Positions 1 to 6,291 of a stretch of 12,009 bases of DNA are shown piece after piece. The notes beneath the pieces were generated by a model. The model saw only the letters and a list, made by a program, of their open reading frames with translations, ran no database searches and was not told the origin of the DNA. The stretch spans positions 1 through 12,009 of the forward strand of contig JAHISE010000105.1 of assembly GCA_018818235.1 (NCBI GenBank), written 5' to 3'. Position 1 is the first letter of the stretch; each line of letters starts with the position of its first letter. A program made the position numbers and the translations under genes. This DNA is from Patescibacteria group bacterium (GTDB taxonomy: Bacteria > Patescibacteriota > Gracilibacteria > Peribacterales > Peribacteraceae).

Positions 1-1064
1 CGTATGCGACCCGCCTCACACATTCCGGATCCTGCCATAATGACCATAGGGCCGGGGGTACCATTAAGAGCCTTGCTCTCTTCCACAGACTCCGTGTACC
101 TGACTAAAGAGAACTGGAAAGGATTGTGAGCCTTGGCAAGAAACTTATCGTACATATCCTTGTCGTAGCATTCAGGGTGCTTCATAAATACATCAGTTAC
201 TCTTGTAGCCAAAGGTGAATCAATGATAATTGGAATTGCAGGTATCTTCTTCTCGTCCCACAGAACATGAAGATCGTAAACAATTTCCTGAGTTCGCTCC
301 AAAGAAAATGCAGGGATCATTACTTTGCCACCACGTTTTGCCGTACGAATAAGAACATCAGCAAGATGATCCATTGCAGTAGAAATATCTTCATGCTCGC
401 GATTCCCATAAGTGCTTTCGCAAATAAGAGTTTCGACAGGAGGCATATCAGCAGGATCACGAATGATTGGGAGAGTGTTACGCCCAAGGTCTCCGGTAAA
501 TCCGATTCTATGAACTTTATTGTTCTCTGTTACCTCCAAAATAATCATAGCCGCTCCAACAATATGTCCGGCTTCTATGAATTGAGCTTTGAGTCCATCA
601 CAAACCTCAAACCAAGTTTCGTAATTCTGACCCTGAAACACTTCCATACAATCAATTGCATCTTGCTGTGTGTACAAAGGTCCTTCACATTTAATCATTG
701 AATTTTTTAGATGTTTACAAAAATATTCTTCATCTTTCTCGTGTATGTATCCGCTATCCATCAACATAACTTCCGCTAAATCTTTTGTTGCATATGTGCA
801 ATGCACCTTGTTTTTGAATCCTTTTTTGTAAAGCAAAGGAACACGACCTACATGATCCATATGTGCATGACTTAGAACAACTGCATCTATGTCTACCGCA
901 GGATCAAAAGTAAACTCAACATTTTTTACAGCAGCCTCAGATCGCTTACCTTGGAACAAACCGCAATCAAGTAAAATTCTTTTAATGCCTGATGGTGATT
1001 CGAATTGTATTTCATGGCATGAGCCGGTTACTTCGAGGGCGGCACCGTGTGGGATGATTTTCAT
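1..1064 (-). CDS. MBL-fold/beta-CASP RNA-processing nuclease, 3' end cut by window
   Basis: Reading the minus strand from the ATG at 1064 gives an open frame of 354 codons to the window edge, starting MKIIPHGAALEVTGSCHEI. The metal-binding signature HAHMDH is at residues 66-71, with further metallo-beta-lactamase motifs AGHIVGA (H166) and TGDLGR (D191). ESTYGNREH at 215-223 opens the beta-CASP insert. The last residues, around MAGSGMCEAGR, match the end of beta-CASP and the start of the RNA-metabolising MBL module. This architecture is that of CPSF73/RNase J-like nucleases, which cut or trim RNA with two zinc ions in the cytoplasm. Whether it is endo- or exonucleolytic cannot be told. The usual length is about 450-470 residues, so roughly 100 are missing beyond the edge. 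No Shine-Dalgarno site precedes the ATG. It lies 151 bp downstream of the pseudouridine synthase gene in the same direction. Confidence 0.93.
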   Translation of the reverse strand, partial: MKIIPHGAALEVTGSCHEIQFESPSGIKRILLDCGLFQGKRSEAAVKNVEFTFDPAVDIDAVVLSHAHMDHVGRVPLLYKKGFKNKVHCTYATKDLAEVMLMDSGYIHEKDEEYFCKHLKNSMIKCEGPLYTQQDAIDCMEVFQGQNYETWFEVCDGLKAQFIEAGHIVGAAMIILEVTENNKVHRIGFTGDLGRNTLPIIRDPADMPPVETLICESTYGNREHEDISTAMDHLADVLIRTAKRGGKVMIPAFSLERTQEIVYDLHVLWDEKKIPAIPIIIDSPLATRVTDVFMKHPECYDKDMYDKFLAKAHNPFQFSLVRYTESVEESKALNGTPGPMVIMAGSGMCEAGRI

Positions 1065-1079
1065 AAAGGTAGAGTATCA

Positions 1080-1210
1080 GAATATTGGAATATTGGAATA
1101 TTGAGACAGTAGAATACTGGAATATTGGAATAATAGCCTAAAGTGAAACCAAGCTCTGTCCATGCAATTTCAAAGTCCCAATATTCCAGTACTCCAGTAT
1201 TCCAATATTC
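1080..1210. repeat. Octamer-repeat hairpin between rluB-like gene and MBL nuclease gene
   Basis: Degenerate copies of an octamer (AATATTGG/AATACTGG) run at 1080-1103 and 1112-1131. The reverse-complement form (CCAATATT/CCAGTACT) runs at 1178-1210, so the halves can fold into a long imperfect hairpin around a unique centre of about 45 bp. The repeat starts 16 bp upstream of the nuclease start codon and ends 5 bp before the stop of the upstream gene. It fills the whole spacer and must be transcribed if the two genes share a transcript. Confidence 0.85.
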
Positions 1211-1215
1211 TTTTA

Positions 1216-1980
1216 TTAGTTTATTTCTACTGACTTCAAAAGATCATTTCTCTCTTTCATTGTTAACTCGCGAGTTTTTCCTTCCTTAAGCTTCCCATCA
1301 ACAAGTGAAGTAATCCTAATTCTCTTGAGCTCTTTAACCGGACTTCCAACTTTCTGACACATTCTCCTGATTTGCCGGTTTTTCCCTTCAGTTAGGGCTA
1401 TTGTGAATTTACAATCTCCTAATCTTTTGATTTTTGCAGGCTTTGTCTTCTCTCCCGAGATTGTTATGCCCTTTTCGAGTTTGCGCAGTGCCCCATCCTT
1501 AATCTCATTCTCTGTAATCACTTCATATTCTTTTTCATGGTAAAACTTTGGGTGAGTAAGGCGGTAGGCAAGGACTCCGTCGTTTGTGAGTAGAAGGAGA
1601 CCGGAGGATTCTTTATCAAGTCTTCCAACAGGATATATCTTGCCTTGAAGTTTGGGAGGAAGAAGGTCACGGATGGTTGAAGTGTTGGGAGTCGCTAGTC
1701 TCTTGTTATTGGCAGCATGACCAGTGACCAGTGACGAGTGACCAGTGACATTCGAAGTCACAATTCCTTTAGGTTTATTCATCAAATAATACAACATCTC
1801 CTTCCTATCCTCGATGATTTTTCCATCAACCTCAATCTTATCTTTTTCCGCATCCGCCTTTTGTCCAAGCTTTGCAACTTCACCATTTACTGTTACTAAA
1901 CCCTGCTCGATGTACTCTTCCGCCTTGCGACGGGAGCAGATACCTCGTGCCGATAAAATCTTTTGGAGACGTTCAAGCAT
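1216..1980 (-). CDS. RluB/RsuA-family 16S/23S rRNA pseudouridine synthase
   Basis: A 254-residue protein from the ATG at 1980. An S4-type RNA-binding domain occupies about residues 1-55 (MLERLQKILSARGICSRRKA start, then VTVNGEVAKLG). The catalytic domain begins at LYYLMNKPKG (63-72). GRLDKESSGLLLLTNDG carries the catalytic Asp at about 122, and EGKNRQIRRMC is the conserved C-terminal motif. RluB/RsuA enzymes convert a specific uridine of rRNA to pseudouridine; the target cannot be fixed from sequence. Between 75 and 102 the usual short loop before RDLLP is enlarged by about 20 residues encoded by a heptamer repeat. The frame stays open for 47 codons further upstream to an ATG at 2121, but that part is encoded by GC-rich repeats and is Arg/Gly-rich, so the start at the S4 domain is preferred. 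A TACAAT hexamer (2136-2141, minus sense) lies just above the upstream ATG, so use of the longer form cannot be excluded. Confidence 0.92.
   Translation of the reverse strand: MLERLQKILSARGICSRRKAEEYIEQGLVTVNGEVAKLGQKADAEKDKIEVDGKIIEDRKEMLYYLMNKPKGIVTSNVTGHSSLVTGHAANNKRLATPNTSTIRDLLPPKLQGKIYPVGRLDKESSGLLLLTNDGVLAYRLTHPKFYHEKEYEVITENEIKDGALRKLEKGITISGEKTKPAKIKRLGDCKFTIALTEGKNRQIRRMCQKVGSPVKELKRIRITSLVDGKLKEGKTRELTMKERNDLLKSVEIN
1719..1749. repeat. Degenerate heptamer repeat (GACCAGT) inside the pseudouridine synthase gene
   Basis: Four and a half tandem copies of GACCAGT, one of them GACGAGT, lie in frame inside the synthase gene. They encode the non-conserved VTGHSSLVTGH stretch between LMNKPKG and RDLLP. 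The period is 7, not a multiple of 3, so the frame is kept only because the total insertion length suits. Confidence 0.8.
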
Positions 1981-2007
1981 AGTATTAATCAGAAGATCTT
2001 TTGGCCT

Positions 2008-2103
2008 GCCACGCCTCACATGTGAGGCGTGGCCTGCCCGCCGAAGTCTAGCCTGCCGACCATAGCCCAGCCTGCCGACCATAGCCAAGAAGCGACGGCT
2101 GGA
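2008..2103. repeat. GC-rich palindromic and tandem repeats upstream of rluB-like gene
   Basis: Positions 2008-2033 form a perfect 26-bp palindrome (arm GCCACGCCTCACA). It is followed by two tandem 19-bp copies containing AGCCTGCCGACCATAGCC and the tail AAGAAGCGACGGCT. A diverged copy of the same sequence (GCCGACCCGTAGCCAAGAGG on the minus strand) recurs near 9442-9473, so this is a dispersed repeat. The repeats lie between a possible minus-strand promoter near 2136 and the preferred start at 1980, so they would be in the leader RNA. Confidence 0.75.
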
Positions 2104-2192
2104 GACGAAAGCGAGAGGCATTCTTGCATGTGTGAATTGTACAGTAAAATTGATAAAGGAGTTTAAAATATCGAGTTTTTATTATATGATGT

Positions 2193-2204
2193 ATTCGCGC
2201 GAAT
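2193..2204. promoter_or_regulatory. Perfect 12-bp palindrome, candidate operator of the ArsR-like gene
   Basis: ATTCGCGCGAAT is a perfect dyad in an otherwise AT-rich spacer, 49 bp before the preferred start of the ArsR-like regulator. A TATGAT hexamer (2185-2190) lies just upstream and a TACAAT hexamer (2227-2232) downstream; either could be the -10 box. ArsR-family repressors bind short dyads over their own promoters, so autoregulation is a reasonable inference. No experimental or comparative support is available here. Confidence 0.45.
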
Positions 2205-2253
2205 GCTTCCTATAGTTTACTTTACATACAATTATCAAATCCCCAGTACTTAT

Positions 2254-2523
2254 ATGACAAATCTCCCACAACTCGAACACAATCTAAAGGCACTTTCTAA
2301 TTTAAAAAGATTACAAATATGTGCATTTTTGAAAAAGAATGGATCAACATCAGTAGGCGAAATTGCAAAGGCAATCGGATCTTCGCTTAGAGCAACCTCA
2401 CAAAATATAAAAATACTCTACTCAGCAGGATTACTTGTCAGACGAAAACGAAATTTCTTTGTCTTCTATAGGATCGCATCGCCACAGGAAGAACCTATTA
2501 GAAAGATACTTTCGGTTTTATAA
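2254..2523 (+). CDS. Small ArsR-like winged-helix transcriptional regulator
   Basis: The 89-residue protein starts MTNLPQLEHNLKALSNLKRL. LKALSNLKRLQICAFLKK fits the first helices of the ArsR fold. VGEIAKAIGSSLRATSQNIKILYSAGLL is the helix-turn-helix with recognition helix, and VRRKRNFFVFYRIA is the beta-wing. The protein is essentially a bare winged-helix domain. It has a single Cys and lacks the ELCVC-type metal site of ArsR/SmtB sensors, so metal sensing is unlikely and the signal is unknown. The frame extends upstream to an ATG at 2203, but those 17 residues are not ArsR-like and overlap the 12-bp palindrome, so the start at 2254 is preferred. No Shine-Dalgarno site is seen. The gene is divergent from the rluB-like gene and convergent with the SLH gene. 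Confidence 0.82.
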   Translation: MTNLPQLEHNLKALSNLKRLQICAFLKKNGSTSVGEIAKAIGSSLRATSQNIKILYSAGLLVRRKRNFFVFYRIASPQEEPIRKILSVL

Positions 2524-2532
2524 ATAGCGAAC

Positions 2533-2567
2533 TAATTGTCAATTCTCAATTCTCAATTATCAATTGA
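2533..2567. repeat. Degenerate heptamer repeat (TCAATTC)
   Basis: About five heptamers (TCAATTC, TCAATTC, TCAATTA, TCAATTG) run just after the ArsR-like stop codon in the 66-bp gap between two convergent genes. Like the octamer and CGACAAT repeats elsewhere in the window, this is a short-period degenerate repeat in non-coding DNA. It has no clear terminator structure. Confidence 0.7.
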
Positions 2568-2589
2568 ACTTCAATAGAATAATACCAAT

Positions 2590-3351
2590 CTACAAAGCCA
2601 GTTCTTTTCTCGCCTCCTCCTTCATCCTCTGATAAACAATCTTCGCTGTTTCCGCTCTGTTAATAGGATCATCAGGACGAAATGTACCAAGCTCTACACC
2701 ATCCTTATTCGTGTCTCCGCCTACTATTCCATATAATTGTGCATGCGCTATATCAGATTCGAATATGTGACCTCTTGTATCGTTAAATGTTGAATAGACA
2801 GGCATAACATCATCACCAAATGAATCGAGAATAATTGTTATAACCTCCGCACGTCTTGCAGGTCGATCAAGTGATGTCTCGTCGGGAATTTTAAACATAC
2901 GTACTCCTTTCTCCTCCGCACACGCTATATAGCTTGCAGCCCAATGCTCACTTGCCGAAGCATGCATAGCTACGGTATCGCATTGTGTTTCGTCTATATC
3001 TGCTGCCTTCATTGCCATCTTAAGTGCCTCGGCAGTTGTAACATAATTCCCGGGCTTGAATTTTCCGGTTGGCCTTCCTGCGGAATCCTTGTAACCGGAA
3101 ACAACACCCCAATCCATAAGAGAAGATACATAAGAAGTAAACCAGTCTTCTTCTGTAACATCGGTGAATACTGTTCCGGTAATATCATCTAGCTGTTCAA
3201 TAACATCCGTAAAATCTGCCGCATGAACCTCTTCCCATAACTGAAGTTCTTGTTTAAGTTGAGCAATTTCATCGAAAAATGCACGGGCTGCAGATGTAAC
3301 TATTAAGGTTAGTACTATTACAACGGGAATAATGTGGATAGGTCGACGCAT
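2590..3351 (-). CDS. Exported protein with three SLH (S-layer homology) domains
   Basis: A 253-residue protein. Residues 1-24 form a signal peptide: two Arg, a hydrophobic core, and a likely cut after ARA before FFDEIAQL. A short helical stretch (25-55) follows. Then come three SLH modules at about 62-117 (FTDVTEEDWFTSYVSSLMDWGVVSGY), 136-180 (HWAASYIACAEEKGV, with RAEVITIILDSFG) and 188-245 (ending NRAETAKIVYQRMKEEA). SLH triplets bind secondary cell-wall polymers or other envelope glycans and anchor proteins outside the membrane. Nothing else is fused here, so the protein may be a structural or adaptor component. The promoter is well defined: TTGCAA, a 17-nt spacer and an extended TGCTATAAT, leaving a leader of about 18 nt with no Shine-Dalgarno site. 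Confidence 0.9.
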   Translation of the reverse strand: MRRPIHIIPVVIVLTLIVTSAARAFFDEIAQLKQELQLWEEVHAADFTDVIEQLDDITGTVFTDVTEEDWFTSYVSSLMDWGVVSGYKDSAGRPTGKFKPGNYVTTAEALKMAMKAADIDETQCDTVAMHASASEHWAASYIACAEEKGVRMFKIPDETSLDRPARRAEVITIILDSFGDDVMPVYSTFNDTRGHIFESDIAHAQLYGIVGGDTNKDGVELGTFRPDDPINRAETAKIVYQRMKEEARKELAL

Positions 3352-3375
3352 AATGTTTGTGTGAGCTACTTTGTT

Positions 3376-3404
3376 ATTATAGCATGATTTGGAGTGATTT
3401 GCAA
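3376..3404 (-). promoter_or_regulatory. Sigma-70-type promoter of the SLH gene
   Basis: On the minus strand TTGCAA (3404-3399) and TATAAT (3381-3376) are separated by exactly 17 nt, and TG one base before the -10 box makes it an extended -10. Transcription would start near 3369, only about 18 nt before the ATG at 3351. Confidence 0.7.
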
Positions 3405-3438
3405 TGACTGAGTTACGGTATGCTGCTGCTTATTATTG

Positions 3439-3497
3439 CCCCCTTCCCCCGACCCCTTCCCCCTCCACCCCACTGACCTGCAGGGGGAAGGGGGGTC
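3439..3497. repeat. Left G/C-run palindrome flanking the DUF559 gene
   Basis: The arms 3451-3464 (GACCCCTTCCCCCT) and 3482-3497 pair with two extra G, giving a stem of about 14 bp. The outer part (CCCCCTTCCCCC from 3439) is the inverted counterpart of the sequence at 3995-4021 on the far side of the DUF559 gene. The strong C/G strand asymmetry stands out against the AT-rich surroundings. Confidence 0.8.
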
Positions 3498-3560
3498 AAA
3501 TATTTAGTTAGTTCTTTGTTTGCACATTACCCACATAAATATAAAAATATCCTCCTTAAT

Positions 3561-3953
3561 ATGCTCCCAGAAGAAAAATATCACTGGCTCAAGAAAAAAA
3601 GGAAAGTGAAATATGCTAGAAAGTTAAGAAAAAGGATGACACCTGAAGAAGTAATATTATGGAATGCTGTACGTGGTAAGAAATTAAATGGCCTTAAGTT
3701 CCGAAGGCAAGCTCCAATAGGTTCGTTTATTGTCGACTTCCTTTGTATATCAGCACAATTAATTGTTGAAATTGATGGTGGCATCCACAAAGACCGAAAA
3801 GAATATGATGAAGGAAGAGAAGAATATCTGAAAGAACTTGGATATAGAATAATTCGATTTCCAAATAATAAAATTAATCATTCATTACCAGATGTACTTA
3901 AAGAAATTTCAAAAGTTGCAAATACCATTCACGTCCAATCTTTTACGGACTAA
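3561..3953 (+). CDS. DUF559 endonuclease-like protein (Vsr/PD-(D/E)XK-like fold)
   Basis: A 130-residue protein from the ATG at 3561. ARKLRKRMTPEEVILWNAVR (19-38), then KFRRQAPIGSFIVDFLC (46-62), then LIVEIDGGIH (67-76) and GYRIIRFPNN are the ordered signatures of DUF559. This family is related to the very-short-patch repair endonuclease fold. The acidic residues D59, E70 and D72 are the expected metal ligands and all are present, so the protein is probably catalytically intact. The biological substrate of the family is not established. The frame can be opened 15 codons earlier with a TTG at 3516, but those residues are not family-like. No Shine-Dalgarno site is seen. The gene is framed tightly by inverted G/C-run palindromes at 3439-3497 and 3970-4021, which suggests a discrete insertion between two unrelated genes. 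Confidence 0.88.
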   Translation: MLPEEKYHWLKKKRKVKYARKLRKRMTPEEVILWNAVRGKKLNGLKFRRQAPIGSFIVDFLCISAQLIVEIDGGIHKDRKEYDEGREEYLKELGYRIIRFPNNKINHSLPDVLKEISKVANTIHVQSFTD

Positions 3954-3969
3954 ATCTCAAGTCTAGTCT

Positions 3970-4021
3970 CCCCTTCCCCCTGTGGGCAAGCGGAGGGGGG
4001 GAAGGGGTCGGGGGATGGGGG
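3970..4021. repeat. Right G/C-run palindrome flanking the DUF559 gene
   Basis: CCCCTTCCCCC (3970-3980) pairs with GGGGGGGAAGGGG (3995-4007) around a 14-nt loop. The following GGGGTCGGGGGATGGGGG is the reverse complement, with few changes, of the outer part of the left copy. Left and right copies are thus inverted with respect to one another and sit 17-64 bp outside the coding region. Confidence 0.8.
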
Positions 4022-4044
4022 TAAATACAAGAGTAAAAATTCCT

Positions 4045-6087
4045 CTACCCCAAAGGCATCCTATAAATAAACACCGTCCCCTTTCCTTTCTCTGACTCAA
4101 CCTCCACTTCCCCATTCTGCAAAGTCATAAACTCTTTGGCTATATAAAGACCCAAACCAGCACTTTTTTCAGCCTTAGCACTCTTTCCAACAACCTTGTC
4201 TCTGGTGAATAGCTTATTAACCATTTCCTGATCCATACCTTCTCCGGTATCTCTGACTTCGATAACTCCATACTTACCTTCTGACTTCATAGAAACAGTA
4301 ATCGATCCCTGAGTCGTATGCTTAATTGCATTACTTACGCTATTGCTAACCGCCTCCGCAAATTTTTCCGCATCAGCTGATACTTGTATTTCCTGATCCA
4401 AACCTTCCAGATTTAATTTTAGACCTTTCTCTTCCATCGGAACTTTATAATCCCGAACAGAACGTTCAACGACATCTTTTAATGAAACAGGTTTTAGATC
4501 TACCGCAATAACTCCACGATCAATTCTGGATGCATTCAAAATATCACCAACCAGATGTCTGTTTTGCTCAACCACCATCTGCATATCTTTGACAGGTTTA
4601 ACAAGCTCATTGGGAACCTTTCCATAATCTCCATCAAGTATCATTTCCAATGTCCACTTGAGTGTTGCTATTGGAGCCTTAAGCTGATGGGAAACAAAGC
4701 TAATAAAATCATCCTTCATTTGTTCAACCTTTTTGCGTTCAGTTATATCTCTGCATGTTGCGGAAGCGCCAACTGTTTTCCCTTTTTCATCTTTGATCGG
4801 AGATAGAGTTACAGATATGGGAATAATGTTTTTATCCCTATTAACATGCACAGTCTCTATGTCCTTTACACCTGTTCCGGTTCTGATTTTACTGATCATC
4901 ATTTTGTGATCCTCTTGCTGTTTTGTAGGCAGTATTACATCAATTGCCTTGCCAATTACATCACTTTCTTTGTAGCCATAAATAGCTTCTGCAGCTGCAT
5001 TCCAACTCTCGATCTTACCACTCAAATCCAATCCGATAATTGCATCATTGGAAGAACTTACGATCGCCGCAGTTTCGCTCAGTTTTATATTTTTTTGCTT
5101 TAGCTCACTGTTCAACTTGGTTACACGTGCACTCATCTTTGCAAGCCATATAACCAACATCAAAGTCACCAGAGTCAATATTCCACCGGCTAAACCTATA
5201 TTTAGCTTTACACGACGCAATTCTCTGTAAGCCAAATCCTTTGGCTGCTGAGAAATTACAACCCATTTATTACTACCCACATTTAAAGGAAGGAAAGTTG
5301 CAATCATTTCTCTTTTATTAATAGATTCGGTGTAGGTAGTAGTTTGCATTTCTCCCATTTGTGCATTTTTGACCTGATAAATATCAGAATACTTGTCATC
5401 ATCATTTGTACTGTTAGGATGCGCAACAATTTTTCCATTGTGATCCAAAAGAAATACTTCACCCTGATTGGAAAATTCAATTTTTCGCGATAATTCCACT
5501 ATTGGCTTAGTATTATAAACAAACAACAAAGCTCCGATCCAAACCTGCTCCTCGCTTAATATGGGCACAGATATGGAAACCAGATGCTTATTCTCCGGGA
5601 ATGCTCTAACACCGGAAATCACCGGCTTCTCGGTATTCTTTACATCACTAAATATACTCATGTCAGCGTGATCCAATGACCCTGTTCCGGTCGGATAATT
5701 CGCCATTACTCGTCCGCTGCTATTTAGTACCATGGCAAGTTCAATTTTTGGATAAGCTACGGCAATTCCTTTCATCCTTCCCGTAAGAGTAAATGCATCA
5801 TTTTCATTTACCCCATTTAAGGTTCCTTCTAATGAAGATACCGCATGCATAAGGGTGACAATCTCTTTGAATTCCTGCACAACGAACTGTGACATGCTGT
5901 TTGTGGCTGCTATGTTTTCGCTGTAAACCTGATCTTTGACTGAATCTGAAGCAATCCTGTAAGAATACACACTTAAAAGCAATATTGGCATCAATGCAGC
6001 CAAAAACGGCAATGACCACTTTAGCATAGACCTGAGCCCTAGCTTGCTTGTTTGCCTAGCCTGTTTTTTTTGTATGTTTGAGTGCAT
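4045..6087 (-). CDS. Membrane sensor histidine kinase with Cache and PAS domains
   Basis: A 680-residue protein. Transmembrane helix 1 (about 22-42) and helix 2 (about 296-316) enclose an extracytoplasmic region of about 250 residues that looks like a double Cache sensor (YPKIELAMVLNSSGRVMANYP; EVFLLDHNGKIVAHP; WVVISQQP). A PAS domain (about 335-450) ends in CRDITERK. The HisKA motif FVSHQLKAP places the phospho-accepting His at 467. The ATPase shows an N box (SNAIKH, N586), G1 box (DTGEGM, D613) and G2 box (SAGLGLYIAKEF). It should sense a small molecule outside the cell, autophosphorylate and pass phosphate to a response regulator. No response regulator lies in the window, so it is an orphan here. 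An in-frame TGA just upstream fixes the ATG at 6087 as the first usable start. The gene is divergent from the Cys-rich surface protein gene. Confidence 0.95.
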   Translation of the reverse strand: MHSNIQKKQARQTSKLGLRSMLKWSLPFLAALMPILLLSVYSYRIASDSVKDQVYSENIAATNSMSQFVVQEFKEIVTLMHAVSSLEGTLNGVNENDAFTLTGRMKGIAVAYPKIELAMVLNSSGRVMANYPTGTGSLDHADMSIFSDVKNTEKPVISGVRAFPENKHLVSISVPILSEEQVWIGALLFVYNTKPIVELSRKIEFSNQGEVFLLDHNGKIVAHPNSTNDDDKYSDIYQVKNAQMGEMQTTTYTESINKREMIATFLPLNVGSNKWVVISQQPKDLAYRELRRVKLNIGLAGGILTLVTLMLVIWLAKMSARVTKLNSELKQKNIKLSETAAIVSSSNDAIIGLDLSGKIESWNAAAEAIYGYKESDVIGKAIDVILPTKQQEDHKMMISKIRTGTGVKDIETVHVNRDKNIIPISVTLSPIKDEKGKTVGASATCRDITERKKVEQMKDDFISFVSHQLKAPIATLKWTLEMILDGDYGKVPNELVKPVKDMQMVVEQNRHLVGDILNASRIDRGVIAVDLKPVSLKDVVERSVRDYKVPMEEKGLKLNLEGLDQEIQVSADAEKFAEAVSNSVSNAIKHTTQGSITVSMKSEGKYGVIEVRDTGEGMDQEMVNKLFTRDKVVGKSAKAEKSAGLGLYIAKEFMTLQNGEVEVESEKGKGTVFIYRMPLG

Positions 6088-6122
6088 TTGAGCTCAGTAT
6101 ATTCATACTATTGTACTCCTTT

Positions 6123-6142
6123 TATAGTAAAATTACTATAAT
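6123..6142. promoter_or_regulatory. 8-bp dyad with -10-like boxes between divergent genes
   Basis: TATAGTAA (6123-6130) and TTACTATA (6133-6140) form a dyad around AA in the spacer between the histidine kinase (minus) and the Cys-rich protein (plus). A TATAAT lies at 6137-6142 on the plus strand and a TATAAA at 6126-6121 on the minus strand, where it could serve the kinase gene. No good -35 box accompanies either, so this may be a promoter, an operator or chance AT-rich symmetry. Confidence 0.35.
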
Positions 6143-6234
6143 GCCCCATAGCCCCGCATTGAAGACACGGGCGAAGGGGTATATACCACAAATTCTGCTT
6201 TTTATTTAGACACAGATTGAACCATACATATAAG

Positions 6235-6263
6235 TTGCCTATTTGGACTTTTTGTTGTATAAT
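6235..6263 (+). promoter_or_regulatory. Sigma-70-type promoter of the Cys-rich surface protein gene
   Basis: TTGCCT (6235-6240), a 17-nt spacer and TATAAT (6258-6263) form a good promoter. Transcription would start near 6270, leaving a leader of about 22 nt before the ATG at 6292 with no Shine-Dalgarno site. The promoter lies inside the TTG-initiated extension of the reading frame (from 6217), which argues against that longer form. Confidence 0.72.
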
Positions 6264-6291
6264 AAACACGATACATAAATACCACTCAAAT

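Noticed and set aside
267..1104. Plus-strand open frames of 144 and 71 codons over the first kilobase
   Set aside because: They lie antisense to the conserved MBL/beta-CASP nuclease gene, whose catalytic motifs are clear. Their translations show no domain.
1981..2121. 47-residue N-terminal extension of the pseudouridine synthase
   Set aside because: It is encoded by a 26-bp palindrome and tandem GC-rich repeats and gives an Arg/Gly-rich sequence unlike the family. Kept only as an alternative because of a nearby TACAAT box.
6217..6291. TTG start adding 25 residues to the Cys-rich protein
   Set aside because: The extension contains a good promoter (TTGCCT, 17 nt, TATAAT), and the signal peptide begins cleanly at the ATG at 6292.
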